Below the pieces are notes generated by a model. That model saw nothing but the letters and a program-made list of their open reading frames with translations. It ran no database searches and was not told the origin of the DNA. The position numbers and the translations under genes are program-made. This document shows positions 1-5,092 of a DNA stretch of 5,562 bases, piece after piece. The DNA comes from Rubrobacter_F sp035642415 (GTDB lineage Bacteria; Actinomycetota; Rubrobacteria; Rubrobacterales; Rubrobacteraceae): contig DASQSI010000027.1 of the NCBI GenBank assembly GCA_035642415.1, forward strand, positions 1 to 5,562. Direction: 5' to 3'. How positions within the stretch are numbered: position 1 is the first letter of the stretch; each line of letters begins with the position of its first letter.

Positions 1-1
1 T

Positions 2-184
2 CCACTGATCATCGTTTCGGGTGTCGCCGTCCTGTTAGGCCTCATCGAGACAGGATCTGGGTGGCAGGTCATTGCGGGCATCCCGGAGTTCTTTTGGGAG
101 TTGTCGCTCGGCATATGGCCGATCGTGAGGGGCTTCAATCCGTCTGTACTCGCTTCCGAGAAATTCAGGCTAAGGGCTGCATAA
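2..184 (+). CDS. C-terminal end of a DUF4386-like membrane protein (partial)
   Basis: An open frame enters from the left edge and stops at TAA 182-184, giving the last 60 residues. The visible part begins with a hydrophobic helix (PLIIVSGVAVLLGLIE), followed by a short loop and a second hydrophobic stretch (EFFWELSLGIWPIVRGF), and ends with NPSVLASEKFRLRAA. The pattern of a last helix with ELSLGxW, then a V(R/K)GFNPS motif and a short charged tail is what I recall from the C-terminus of DUF4386 integral membrane proteins, whose function is unknown. The start lies outside the window. The next gene begins 75 bp downstream on the same strand with its own ribosome binding site, so co-transcription is possible. 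The frame is certain; the family is recalled, not searched. Confidence 0.7.
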   Translation, partial: PLIIVSGVAVLLGLIETGSGWQVIAGIPEFFWELSLGIWPIVRGFNPSVLASEKFRLRAA

Positions 185-259
185 CCACAGCACAGAGGAA
201 GGAGACAGACACACAAACGCAAATCGCCAGAGCACAGTCGTTAAAGGGAGGAGAGTAAT

Positions 260-934
260 ATGAAGATTACAGCGTCGAGCCTCATCCGTTGGGCAGGTCT
301 AGCAGCTATGGTGGCAGGGATCATTTTCGTGGTCACTCAGCCGCTCCATCCACCCGACGTTCCGTCGTCAGTCACCACCGCCCGATGGGTGATCGTCCAC
401 TCCTTTTCCACGGCCATGTGTTTCCTCGCCCTGCTCGGCATCACGGGGCTCTACGCCAGGCAAGTTGAAGAGGCTGGTTGGCTTGGTCTGGCCGGCTATA
501 TCGTGTTTAGCCTCTTTTGGGCGCTCCAAGCGCCCTATGTCTTTGCCGAAGCCTTTATCTTGCCCCACTTGACAACCGCGGCACCGGAGTTTGTAGAGGG
601 CTGGTTGGCGATTGCCGGTGGGCCCGCCGGGGGTATGAACCTCGGAGCCCTCGCTACGGTATATCAGGTAGTAGGGCTCCTGTATATCCTCGGCGGTCTG
701 CTGTTTGGCATCGCGACGCTGCGCGCCGGCATCCTGTCGCGCTGGGCGGCTGGCCTGCTTACCGTCGCACCTTTGGTGGCCCCGGTGGCTGGGCTTCTTC
801 CGGGCGAGCTCCATCGGATAGCGGCGGTGCCGATGGGGATAGCTCTTGCCTGGCTGGGCTATGCGCTCTGGTCTGAACGACGAGAGCAAGCCGCGGACCC
901 CGCACCTGGCAGGAGGGTACAGACCACGCCATAG
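260..934 (+). CDS. Six-helix integral membrane protein of unknown function
   Basis: This gene encodes a 224-residue membrane protein. Hydrophobic segments lie at about residues 8-27, 44-65, 72-101, 128-153, 161-180 and 186-204, giving about six helices with short loops, then a polar tail rich in Arg and Pro. A proline-rich loop (QPLHPPDVPSS) follows helix 1. The ATG at 260 is preceded by GGGAGGAGA at 246-254, a good ribosome binding site at suitable spacing. Similar proteins of unknown role occur, as I recall, in Rubrobacter and Ktedonobacteria, often close to DUF4386 genes, as here. No catalytic motif is visible. It may be a distant relative of the DUF4386 group rather than a separate family. 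Downstream, a weak hairpin and T-run and then repeat copy A separate it from the Yip1 gene. Confidence 0.85.
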   Translation: MKITASSLIRWAGLAAMVAGIIFVVTQPLHPPDVPSSVTTARWVIVHSFSTAMCFLALLGITGLYARQVEEAGWLGLAGYIVFSLFWALQAPYVFAEAFILPHLTTAAPEFVEGWLAIAGGPAGGMNLGALATVYQVVGLLYILGGLLFGIATLRAGILSRWAAGLLTVAPLVAPVAGLLPGELHRIAAVPMGIALAWLGYALWSERREQAADPAPGRRVQTTP

Positions 935-957
935 AAGCGTCACACATGCCTGTACCC

Positions 958-976
958 CTCGCCGACGAGCGTTTTT
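958..976 (+). terminator. Weak candidate terminator after the six-helix protein gene
   Basis: CTCG (958-961) and CGAG (966-969) can form a 4-bp stem with a CCGA loop, followed by CGTTTTTG with five T (972-976). The stem is short, so this is only a candidate. A second inverted repeat, GGGTACAG (915-922) and CTGTACCC (950-957), spans the stop codon of the gene and could stabilise the 3' end. Confidence 0.35.
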
Positions 977-986
977 GCAGCAGGAG

Positions 987-1039
987 GGTGGATACAGGTT
1001 TCCGAGAATTCGGCTTGTCGGCAATTAGGTGAATAGAGG
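987..1039 (-). repeat. Dispersed intergenic repeat, copy A (inverted)
   Basis: On the minus strand this reads CTATTCACC (1028-1036), then 6 bp, then the core CCGACAAGCCGAATTCTCGG (1002-1021), then GGAAACCTGTATCCACC (to 987). It matches copy E at almost every conserved position, but copies B, C, D and E lie on the plus strand. It sits between the six-helix protein gene and the Yip1 gene. Confidence 0.8.
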
Positions 1040-1175
1040 CGACAGGGCGACCCCTTAATTGGGAGGATGAGGGGCAAGCTAGCCTTAGTAGGAGCACTCA
1101 TGGTTTGAAAAGGCGAATCCTGTATATTGAATGTCTTGGAGGAGAGCCCTCATCAAGGAAGGGGAAGTAAAGAAG

Positions 1176-1799
1176 ATGGGCGTTAGAAGTACCTCAGGAG
1201 GGGGAGACTACGACCTGTCCAACCCACTCGCAAGCTTCGCGGATACGGTTCGCCGGGTGGTGCTTCAGCCAGTGGGGTTCTTCGCGGCGCTACCCCGGAG
1301 AGGTAGGCTCCTCACTCCTTTGATCTTCGCGCTAATCTGCCACGAGATCTATGCGATCCTCGGAGGCATCCTGAGGTTGGCCGGGGTGAGGGAAGGTTTC
1401 CTAGCAGGCTACGGCTTCCAGATGCTCGAGAACGAGGATTTCGGGGAATTCATAGGCTCGGTGATCTTCGCCCCTATAGGCGGTGTGATCGGCGTTTTTG
1501 TTGTGGCTGGGATTGCGCACTTGCTGGTCAGGTTAGTTGTGGGGGCTACGAACTCGGGCTTCGGAGCCACTTTTCGGGTAGCTTCCTACATAGAGGTCAT
1601 ATCCCTTGTTAGCTGGATACCGATTATAGGATGGCTTCTGAGCCTGTATGGGATCTACCTGGCGGTTGTGGGCATAAGGGAGATGCACGAGACGACGACG
1701 GGCAAGGCCGTGCAAGTGGTTGTGATACCGCTGATAGTGGTTGTGGTGCTGGCGTTACTGGGCTTGCTGGTGGTTGGGGTCCGAAGTTTCAACCTTTAG
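1176..1799 (+). CDS. Yip1-domain integral membrane protein
   Basis: This is a 207-residue multi-spanning membrane protein of the Yip1 type (Pfam Yip1). In bacteria such proteins are inner-membrane proteins of unknown role. After a polar N-terminus comes the segment DTVRRVVLQPVGFFAALPRR, typical of the region before the first helix. Hydrophobic segments lie at about 46-69, 92-120, 136-165 and 179-202. The block FRVASYIEVISLVSWIPIIG, followed by YGIYLAVVGIREMHETTTGKA, is the most telling part: bacterial Yip1 proteins share the SY..........IP..G.......Y.....G......T....A pattern. I chose ATG 1176 over the in-frame ATG 1131 because AAGGAAGGGG (1155-1164) lies upstream and because the extra 15 residues (MSWRRALIKEGEVKK) look like a translated leader. 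The 3' end overlaps a decayed gene on the same strand. Confidence 0.85.
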   Translation: MGVRSTSGGGDYDLSNPLASFADTVRRVVLQPVGFFAALPRRGRLLTPLIFALICHEIYAILGGILRLAGVREGFLAGYGFQMLENEDFGEFIGSVIFAPIGGVIGVFVVAGIAHLLVRLVVGATNSGFGATFRVASYIEVISLVSWIPIIGWLLSLYGIYLAVVGIREMHETTTGKAVQVVVIPLIVVVVLALLGLLVVGVRSFNL

Positions 1800-2217
1800 G
1801 CTCTACCTATTGAGGGCCATGTACGTGTTCATGGTCGTCGGTTTGGCGATCTTCAAGTTAGCGCCGGCGATACTCCATCCCGAGAACCTGTCAGCCCAGG
1901 ACAGCGTGGTTATCAGCGTGCTGGGTGCGTTCGCGCTCTTGGCGGTGCTGGGGATCCGTTACCCACTCAAGATGCTGCCACTGCTTTTCTTCGAGTTTGT
2001 GTGGAAATCCATCTGGGTCCTGGCTTTCGGGCTGCCCCTATTGCTATCCGGGCAGCTGGATCCGAACGCAAGCTTTGGGGGGACAGAAACGCTGGTTAAC
2101 TGTCTCTCTCCTCGGCCGACATATAGAAGAAGTTCCTCCTCGCCAACTCCTCGCGGTTCTCCGACGGATGGCGCCATGGAGGATGATGCCACCTGGGATC
2201 TCCTGGCGCACCTATAG
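1791..2217 (+). pseudogene. Decayed small membrane-protein gene with a lost C-terminus
   Basis: In the +1-phase frame (codons starting at 1741+3n) the stretch from about 1791 reads TFRLYLLRAMYVFMVVGLAI, followed by a helix-rich part with VLGIRYPLKMLPLLFFEFVW, KSIWVLAFGLPLLLSGQLD and GGTETLVNCL. I recognise an uncharacterised family of about 120-130-residue membrane proteins with the motif LGxRYPLxMLPLLxFExxWKxIW and, at the end, a hydrophobic stretch plus PWRYV and GDRW. Here the match stops at NCL (about 2105). What follows (SPRPTYRRSSSSPTPRGSPT and on to the TAG at 2217) is low-complexity and unrelated. The start is also poor: no ATG lies where the family begins, only TTG 1810 or ATG 1819, both without a convincing ribosome binding site and both just after the Yip1 stop. 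The gene is therefore probably broken at both ends, though a translated chimera cannot be excluded. Confidence 0.6.
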
Positions 2218-2251
2218 AAGAGCTTGCGCCTAGAGCCAGGGAGCAGGGTAG

Positions 2252-2303
2252 TCTCTATTCAGTGAGTCTCCGACAAATTAATTTCTCGGAAACATAGTGG
2301 ATG
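2252..2303 (+). repeat. Dispersed intergenic repeat, copy B
   Basis: CTATTCAG (2254-2261), then 7 bp, then the core CCGACAAATTAATTTCTCGG (2270-2289), then AAAC and a diverged right flank (ATAGTGGATG). The core is a perfect 20-bp palindrome except for the C/C pair at core positions 5 and 16. It lies between the decayed membrane-protein gene and the terminator of the RDD gene. Confidence 0.8.
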
Positions 2304-2314
2304 TAAAAGAGCAC

Positions 2315-2350
2315 AAAAAAGAGCCGGGGTAGGTGTTATACCCCGACTCT
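2315..2350 (-). terminator. Rho-independent terminator of the RDD gene
   Basis: On the minus strand the arms at 2350-2339 (AGAGTCGGGGTA) and 2331-2320 (TACCCCGGCTCT) pair over 12 bp, with one T-G wobble and a 7-nt loop, and run directly into TTTTTT (2320-2315). It lies 27 bp after the RDD stop codon. On the plus strand the wobble becomes a C/A mismatch and there is no T-run, so it acts in the minus direction. Confidence 0.92.
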
Positions 2351-2376
2351 AAACGGGTGGCTTCTCTCTTGACTTA

Positions 2377-2835
2377 CTACTTGCGAACCACCAGAGTATG
2401 CGCTGCCATGTCCCCCAGACGCTGGTTCTTAGATGAGGCCAGCACCGCTATAAAGGCCACCAGGTAGGAGAAAAGGCCATCTACTAGGCGCAACACGGTC
2501 CTTATAGCCGCAGCTCCAATCCCAGGTACCTCACCGTTATCCTCCCGCACGACCTTTATCCCGAAGAGCATCTTCCCCAGAGTCTGTCCCAGATACCCCT
2601 CCAGGATTGTATAGTAGGCAAACACTAGCACGAAGAAGATCAGGGTAGAGAAGCCGTTCAGCGAAGCGCTCACGTTGGTCGCACTGGCACTCGTCGTCCC
2701 AAAGAGGGCAGACATCAACCAGAACAGTACACCTAACGGTATGCTATCTGCGATGGTGGCTAGAACCCTTCTTCCGGTCACGTGGACCCTGCCGAGCGCC
2801 CCGGTGGCCGGCGCCGTCGAAGTTGTATTTGCCAT
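2377..2835 (-). CDS. RDD-family membrane protein
   Basis: This gene encodes 152 residues with a single RDD domain, a small three-helix membrane domain named for conserved Arg and Asp residues. Its cellular role is mostly unknown; some members have been linked to ion transport. A polar, Thr/Ala-rich N-terminus leads to GRRVLATIADSIPLGVLFWL, with the Arg-Arg at 22-23 and the Asp at 30. Then come a second helix (about 62-82), the conserved block GQTLGKMLFGIKVV (83-96), AIRTVLRLVDGLFSYLVAF with Arg116 and Asp119, and the end signature NQRLGDMAAHTLVV. The start is ATG 2835 because AAGGAG (2850-2845 on the minus strand) lies at proper spacing; a longer frame to 2919 has no good ribosome binding site and a non-hydrophobic, basic extension. 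It is transcribed alone and ends at a strong terminator. Confidence 0.93.
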   Translation of the reverse strand: MANTTSTAPATGALGRVHVTGRRVLATIADSIPLGVLFWLMSALFGTTSASATNVSASLNGFSTLIFFVLVFAYYTILEGYLGQTLGKMLFGIKVVREDNGEVPGIGAAAIRTVLRLVDGLFSYLVAFIAVLASSKNQRLGDMAAHTLVVRK

Positions 2836-3062
2836 TAGATCACTCTCCTTATCTTTCTTAGGTGAGCTTCTTTTGCCCACCTCTCCCTGTAAGACTCTTC
2901 GATTATGACAGGTATTCATGCAGTCGTATATTTCTGGGCTTAGAAGAAGTTGCCTTCAAAAGAATAGTCAGGCTGGACTTTGTGTAGGAGGGGGTAATCT
3001 GTGTCAGCCTGCTCTAAGTAAGAATGTGCTTAGAACGCTATAGGAGCTAACAGGGCTTGGCT

Positions 3063-3084
3063 ATACTCCAGGTGGAGTATTTTT
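3063..3084. promoter_or_regulatory. Perfect 18-bp palindrome followed by a T-run
   Basis: ATACTCCA (3063-3070) and TGGAGTAT (3073-3080) are perfect inverted repeats separated by GG, followed by TTTT (3081-3084; five T counting 3080). As RNA it would form a 7-bp stem with an AGGT loop and could be a plus-strand terminator, although no intact plus-strand gene ends here. As DNA, the CTCC-GGAG dyad resembles the operator of a MerR-type or other dimeric regulator. No regulator gene is in the window. Confidence 0.4.
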
Positions 3085-3122
3085 GCGTCTCTATAGGGGA
3101 CTTTGGGTGCTAAGGGAGAAGA

Positions 3123-3220
3123 TTATCCTAATGCCTTCAGGCTTACCCTTGCCACCGGCTGTGCATCGCAGGCTTCAAGCAAGGCTTCTCCATACTCTTC
3201 GAGTACACACGCCCTAATCG
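3123..3220 (-). pseudogene. Possible C-terminal remnant of an unknown gene
   Basis: The minus strand reads CVLEEYGEALLEACDAQPVA followed by RVSLKALG and a TAA at 3125-3123. The composition looks like real protein (amphipathic, Glu/Ala/Leu-rich) rather than chance translation. The frame continues upstream only through repeat copy C and meets a stop shortly beyond it, with no usable start. It may be the tail of a gene that was truncated where the repeat now lies. No family is recognised, and a chance frame remains possible. Confidence 0.25.
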
Positions 3221-3252
3221 CCGACAAATCACATTCTCGGAAACCTATATTC
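3206..3252 (+). repeat. Dispersed intergenic repeat, copy C
   Basis: The core CCGACAAATCACATTCTCGG (3221-3240) is followed by AAACCTATATTCA (3241-3253), a good match to copies A and E. The left side (CACGCCCTAATCG) is like copy A next to the core (CACCTAATTG) but lacks the full CTATTCAC box. Confidence 0.75.
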
Positions 3253-3345
3253 AGCCGGTCGCATCGTTATGCATTAGGACCGTGGCTCCGCGAAGTTCTC
3301 GAAGCCTCACATGCCTGTGAGCAACACTAGATCTAGCGGGCTTGA

Positions 3346-3564
3346 ATAGATATGCGCTTGAGGCGGCGGATAGTAGCTTCCTGTGTGTTTTCGGGGGCCG
3401 AACTGCGCCGCGATCAACTAAATCGACGCCGCGACGGCGATTCGAGGTTGCAAGGGTCGGTTGCAGGGGCCGATCTGCGCCGCCGGGGTGTGCAGCGCTC
3501 GCATCCTCCGAGGCTGTTACAGGCGATTCTCGCGGCTCTTAAGGCGATGCTATGTCGCTCGTGA
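3346..3564 (+). pseudogene. Possible remnant of a pentapeptide-repeat protein
   Basis: The frame from ATG 3352 to the TGA at 3562-3564 gives 70 residues. Its middle falls into five-residue steps with a Leu or Phe in the centre: CVFSG, AELRR, DQLNR, an off-pattern five, SRLQG, a shortened step (SVAG), ADLRR, RGVQR. This matches the A(D/N)LXX rule of pentapeptide-repeat proteins, which fold into a right-handed quadrilateral beta-helix. Two in-frame copies of a GGGGCCGA[A/T]CTGCGCCGC motif, 72 bp apart, encode GAELRR and GADLRR. There is no ribosome binding site, too few coils for a stable fold, and both ends lose the pattern, so a decayed fragment is more likely than a gene. An overlapping frame also contains ADSSFLCVF, which hints at a frameshift near 3390. 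GC-rich chance translation is the main alternative. Confidence 0.35.
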
Positions 3565-3676
3565 GAACGAGGCCCACTTGTGCGCCCGTAACGAACTTCG
3601 GTCGGTGTTCTAAGTGTAGGTTTAAGCTTAAATACCTCCTAACAGGAAGAGGACAGGCGTGAAACACACCGGGCAT

Positions 3677-3707
3677 AAAAAGAGCCGGGGCATCTAACAG
3701 CCCCGGC
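3677..3707 (-). terminator. Rho-independent terminator of the small exported-protein gene
   Basis: GCCGGGGC (3684-3691) and GCCCCGGC (3700-3707) form a perfect 8-bp GC-rich stem with an 8-nt loop. On the minus strand it is followed by TCT and a T-run (TTTTT, 3681-3677). It lies 25 bp after the stop codon of the 3732-4031 gene. Confidence 0.92.
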
Positions 3708-3731
3708 GGTCATAGCAGTGCTGTTTTCGAG

Positions 3732-4031
3732 CTACTTTGCCGTGCTTGGAGATACCGCTCCCCCCTGGTTACACTGAGTCGCATAGGGAGATGGTACAAA
3801 GGCAATGTCTTGACCTATGTTAGGGCCTGGATTGCCCCCCTCTGTAGGGTTTTGGGCAAACTGGGAGGTAGCACTGCCAACGTAGCCAGGCGATGATGAT
3901 GTAGCAACACCACTTTCCCCAGCACCTATGCCACAAGGTGCCTGGCCCACCGCAAACGCTGGCATTGGGCTCACCACCATCATCACAACCATGAGCACCA
4001 CTACCGCCATCAACAACATTATGCGCCTCAT
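3732..4031 (-). CDS. Small exported protein of unknown function
   Basis: The product is 99 residues with a classic Sec signal peptide: MRR, a long hydrophobic run of Met, Val and Leu (residues 4-20), then SPMPAFA with a likely cut after Ala27. The mature part, about 72 residues, is rich in Gly, Ser, Pro, Asn and Gln (EGGNPGPNIGQDIAFVPSP), without helices or known motifs. It carries just two Cys, at 33 and 87, near either end, which could form one disulfide. The start is ATG 4031, with AAAGGAG at 4046-4040 on the minus strand. The frame stays open to 4208, but the extra residues have no ribosome binding site and would bury the signal peptide. Short proteins with an MRR(I/M)MLL start are, as I recall, common in Rubrobacter. 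It is transcribed alone, with its own terminator. Confidence 0.85.
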   Translation of the reverse strand: MRRIMLLMAVVVLMVVMMVVSPMPAFAVGQAPCGIGAGESGVATSSSPGYVGSATSQFAQNPTEGGNPGPNIGQDIAFVPSPYATQCNQGGAVSPSTAK

Positions 4032-4211
4032 AAGCGCTACTCCTTTCTGTAGAGGATTCGTTAGCCCCACTTCATTGATCAGCGCGCCAATAGTCTCACG
4101 AAGACGGAAGACATGTTTGTATCCTGTAGCACAATCAACAAAACTTAATACAAAGTAGGCCAACGAGGCTGCATGCCCCCCCCTCTTGCTAACAGGAGGC
4201 TGCCCCATTGC

Positions 4212-4284
4212 CTTTATTCACTGGATTGCCGCTAAGGTCTATTCCCGGAAACCCAGCTTCCGGTGGTCTATTCTCGGAAACTCA
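4212..4284 (+). repeat. Dispersed intergenic repeat, copy D, with a duplicated right half
   Basis: TTATTCAC (4214-4221) is followed after 7 bp by a diverged core, CCGCTAAGGTCTATTCCCGG (4229-4248), and AAAC. The segment GGTCTATTCCCGGAAACCCA (4236-4255) then recurs as GGTCTATTCTCGGAAACTCA (4265-4284), 29 bp further on, with 18 of 20 bases equal. The right half of the repeat has thus been duplicated in tandem. It lies downstream of the terminator-like site at 4299-4317, between two minus-strand genes. Confidence 0.7.
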
Positions 4285-4298
4285 ACAAGCGTGCTCAT

Positions 4299-4317
4299 AA
4301 AAAGAACCGGGCTGTTC
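4299..4317 (-). terminator. Weak terminator after the frameshifted small gene
   Basis: On the minus strand GAAC (4317-4314) and GTTC (4307-4304) can pair with a 6-nt loop, followed by a run of five T (4303-4299). The stem is only 4 bp, but the site lies 5 bp past the stop codon of the 4323-4575 gene. The plus-strand text CATAAAAAGAACCGGG closely resembles CATAAAAAGAGCCGGG at the strong terminator near 3677, which suggests a decayed copy of the same kind of terminator. Confidence 0.4.
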
Positions 4318-4322
4318 CTCCT

Positions 4323-4575
4323 TTACCTCCTGCTCTCCTCAGCCTCCGAGAGCTGGACAACGGCGCTCCACGGGTAGAACAGCGACTGCGCTGGGCGGCC
4401 GACGTGGATCTCGGACGACATGACGATGCCTCTATCATTGACCTCTTCAAGCACGCCGTCGACATACTCCGTGCTGGCCCCCGAGATGAAGATCAACTTC
4501 ACTGGCTGGTCGAATCCGGGCTTCGGGCCTTGGTTGTCCGTGCTTCTTGCTCTCCCGCTGTGCCCTCTCCATCAT
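4323..4575 (-). pseudogene. Frameshifted small protein gene, unknown function
   Basis: The minus strand carries a well-formed small protein in two frames. The first frame starts at ATG 4575 (next ATG 4572), with GAGAGG upstream, and reads MMERAQRESKKHGQPRPEA. Continuing one base later, the second frame reads PGFDQPVKLIFISGASTEYV, DGVLEEVNDRGIVMSSEIHV, GRPAQSLFYPWSAVVQLSEA and EESRR, with TAA at 4325-4323. Joining them with one base skipped near 4530 would give about 83 residues. The second part alternates short beta-like segments (KLIFISG, GIVMSSEIHV, SAVVQL) around a helix (YVDGVLEEVNDR) and ends in a polar tail. I do not recognise the family. Alternatively GTG 4502 could start a 59-residue protein, but it has no ribosome binding site. 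A base error in the assembly or a recent frameshift are both possible. It follows the 4661-4984 gene by 85 bp on the same strand, so they may form an operon. Confidence 0.6.
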
Positions 4576-4660
4576 AGCTCTGCGCCTCTCGCTAACCGGT
4601 ACCATAGGGTATCTCTTTCACGCCTGCCCCGGCTCCCGAGTTGTTGATACAGCAGTATGG

Positions 4661-4984
4661 CTATCCTTGCCCCGCTTCTTCTTGCATGGCCTGCTCCCAC
4701 TGCGAGAGGCCCTCGATAACGCTCTGTGGGCTAGTGATCGGGTGAGCTTCAAAGACGCTCAAGCGAGATGCGGGCAGAGAGCCTATCACCTCACCGAGCT
4801 CATCGGCGGAGTCCACCTCGGTCACAAAAGCCGTGGCTCGCTGGTCAGCGAAGGGGTAGACAGCCTTGATCTTTGGGTTCGTTTCGTTTGCGAACTGCTC
4901 GAACGTTGCCTTTAGCATAGCTATCTCTTGCTGAGGCGGTGCTACCGGGGCATCGATTAATCGACCGATTACAAGGAACTGCAT
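4661..4984 (-). CDS. Muconolactone-isomerase-like protein (dimeric alpha+beta barrel)
   Basis: This gene encodes 107 residues that look like the small ferredoxin-fold proteins annotated as muconolactone delta-isomerase-like or YciI-like. Beta 1 is MQFLVIGRL, helix 1 is QQEIAMLKATFEQFANE, then IKAVYPFADQRATAFVTEVD forms two strands, DSADELGEVIGSL is helix 2, and RLSVFEAHPIT is the last strand with the F(E)xHP motif. The C-terminal part is a helix (SVIEGLSQWEQAMQEE). True muconolactone isomerase acts in aromatic (catechol) breakdown, but no such pathway genes are seen here, so the substrate is unknown. The start, ATG 4984, has a near-perfect AAGGAGG (4996-4990) five bases upstream, which suggests strong expression. 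Repeat copy E lies about 110 bp upstream of the start. The frameshifted small gene follows. Confidence 0.8.
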   Translation of the reverse strand: MQFLVIGRLIDAPVAPPQQEIAMLKATFEQFANETNPKIKAVYPFADQRATAFVTEVDSADELGEVIGSLPASRLSVFEAHPITSPQSVIEGLSQWEQAMQEEAGQG

Positions 4985-5092
4985 ATGAACCTCCTTCTGC
5001 TACAACCTAGAGCCTCGCCCCTCAGAAGACATGGTAGAAGGACCGGCTATCTCGGGCAACCACGGAATGAAGTAGCTATCTTCTCGTTAACG

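Larger units (their letters stand above)
2836..3731. other. Long stretch without an intact gene
   Basis: No intact, well-supported gene is present. The stretch contains the upstream region of the RDD gene (no clear -35/-10 pair seen), a strong short palindrome (3063-3080), repeat copy C (3206-3252), a possible C-terminal gene remnant on the minus strand (3123-3220), a possible pentapeptide-repeat remnant (3346-3564) and the terminator of the exported-protein gene (3677-3707). Several short open frames exist, but none has both a ribosome binding site and a recognisable product. Confidence 0.6.

Noticed and set aside
61..258. Plus-strand open frame starting in the DUF4386-like tail
   Set aside because: It overlaps the better-supported frame 2-184, has no ribosome binding site, and its translation has no protein-like pattern.
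368..1097. Open frames on both strands overlapping the six-helix membrane protein
   Set aside because: They are Arg/Pro/Gly-rich antisense or shifted translations of a clear membrane-protein gene and run into repeat copy A.
1105..1128. TTGAAA and TATATT as a promoter for the Yip1 gene
   Set aside because: The boxes are only 12 bp apart, too close for a standard promoter; TATATT alone is not enough.
1131..1175. Upstream ATG at 1131 as the start of the Yip1 gene
   Set aside because: It has a poorer ribosome binding site than ATG 1176, and the extra 15 residues include the translated ribosome binding site of the latter.
3103..3330. Plus-strand frame of 75 codons through repeat copy C
   Set aside because: A large part of it is the translated repeat (IADKSHSRKPIFS), which also appears in other spurious frames; no ribosome binding site.
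3552..3662. 36-residue frame with four Cys (CAPVTNFGRCSKC and a fifth-strand-like tail)
   Set aside because: The Cys pattern hints at a zinc site, but there is no ribosome binding site, no recognisable family, and it overlaps the end of the pentapeptide-like remnant.
4186..4915. Several plus-strand frames opposite the minus-strand genes at 4323-4984
   Set aside because: They are antisense to frames with better ribosome binding sites and protein character; one begins inside the repeat.
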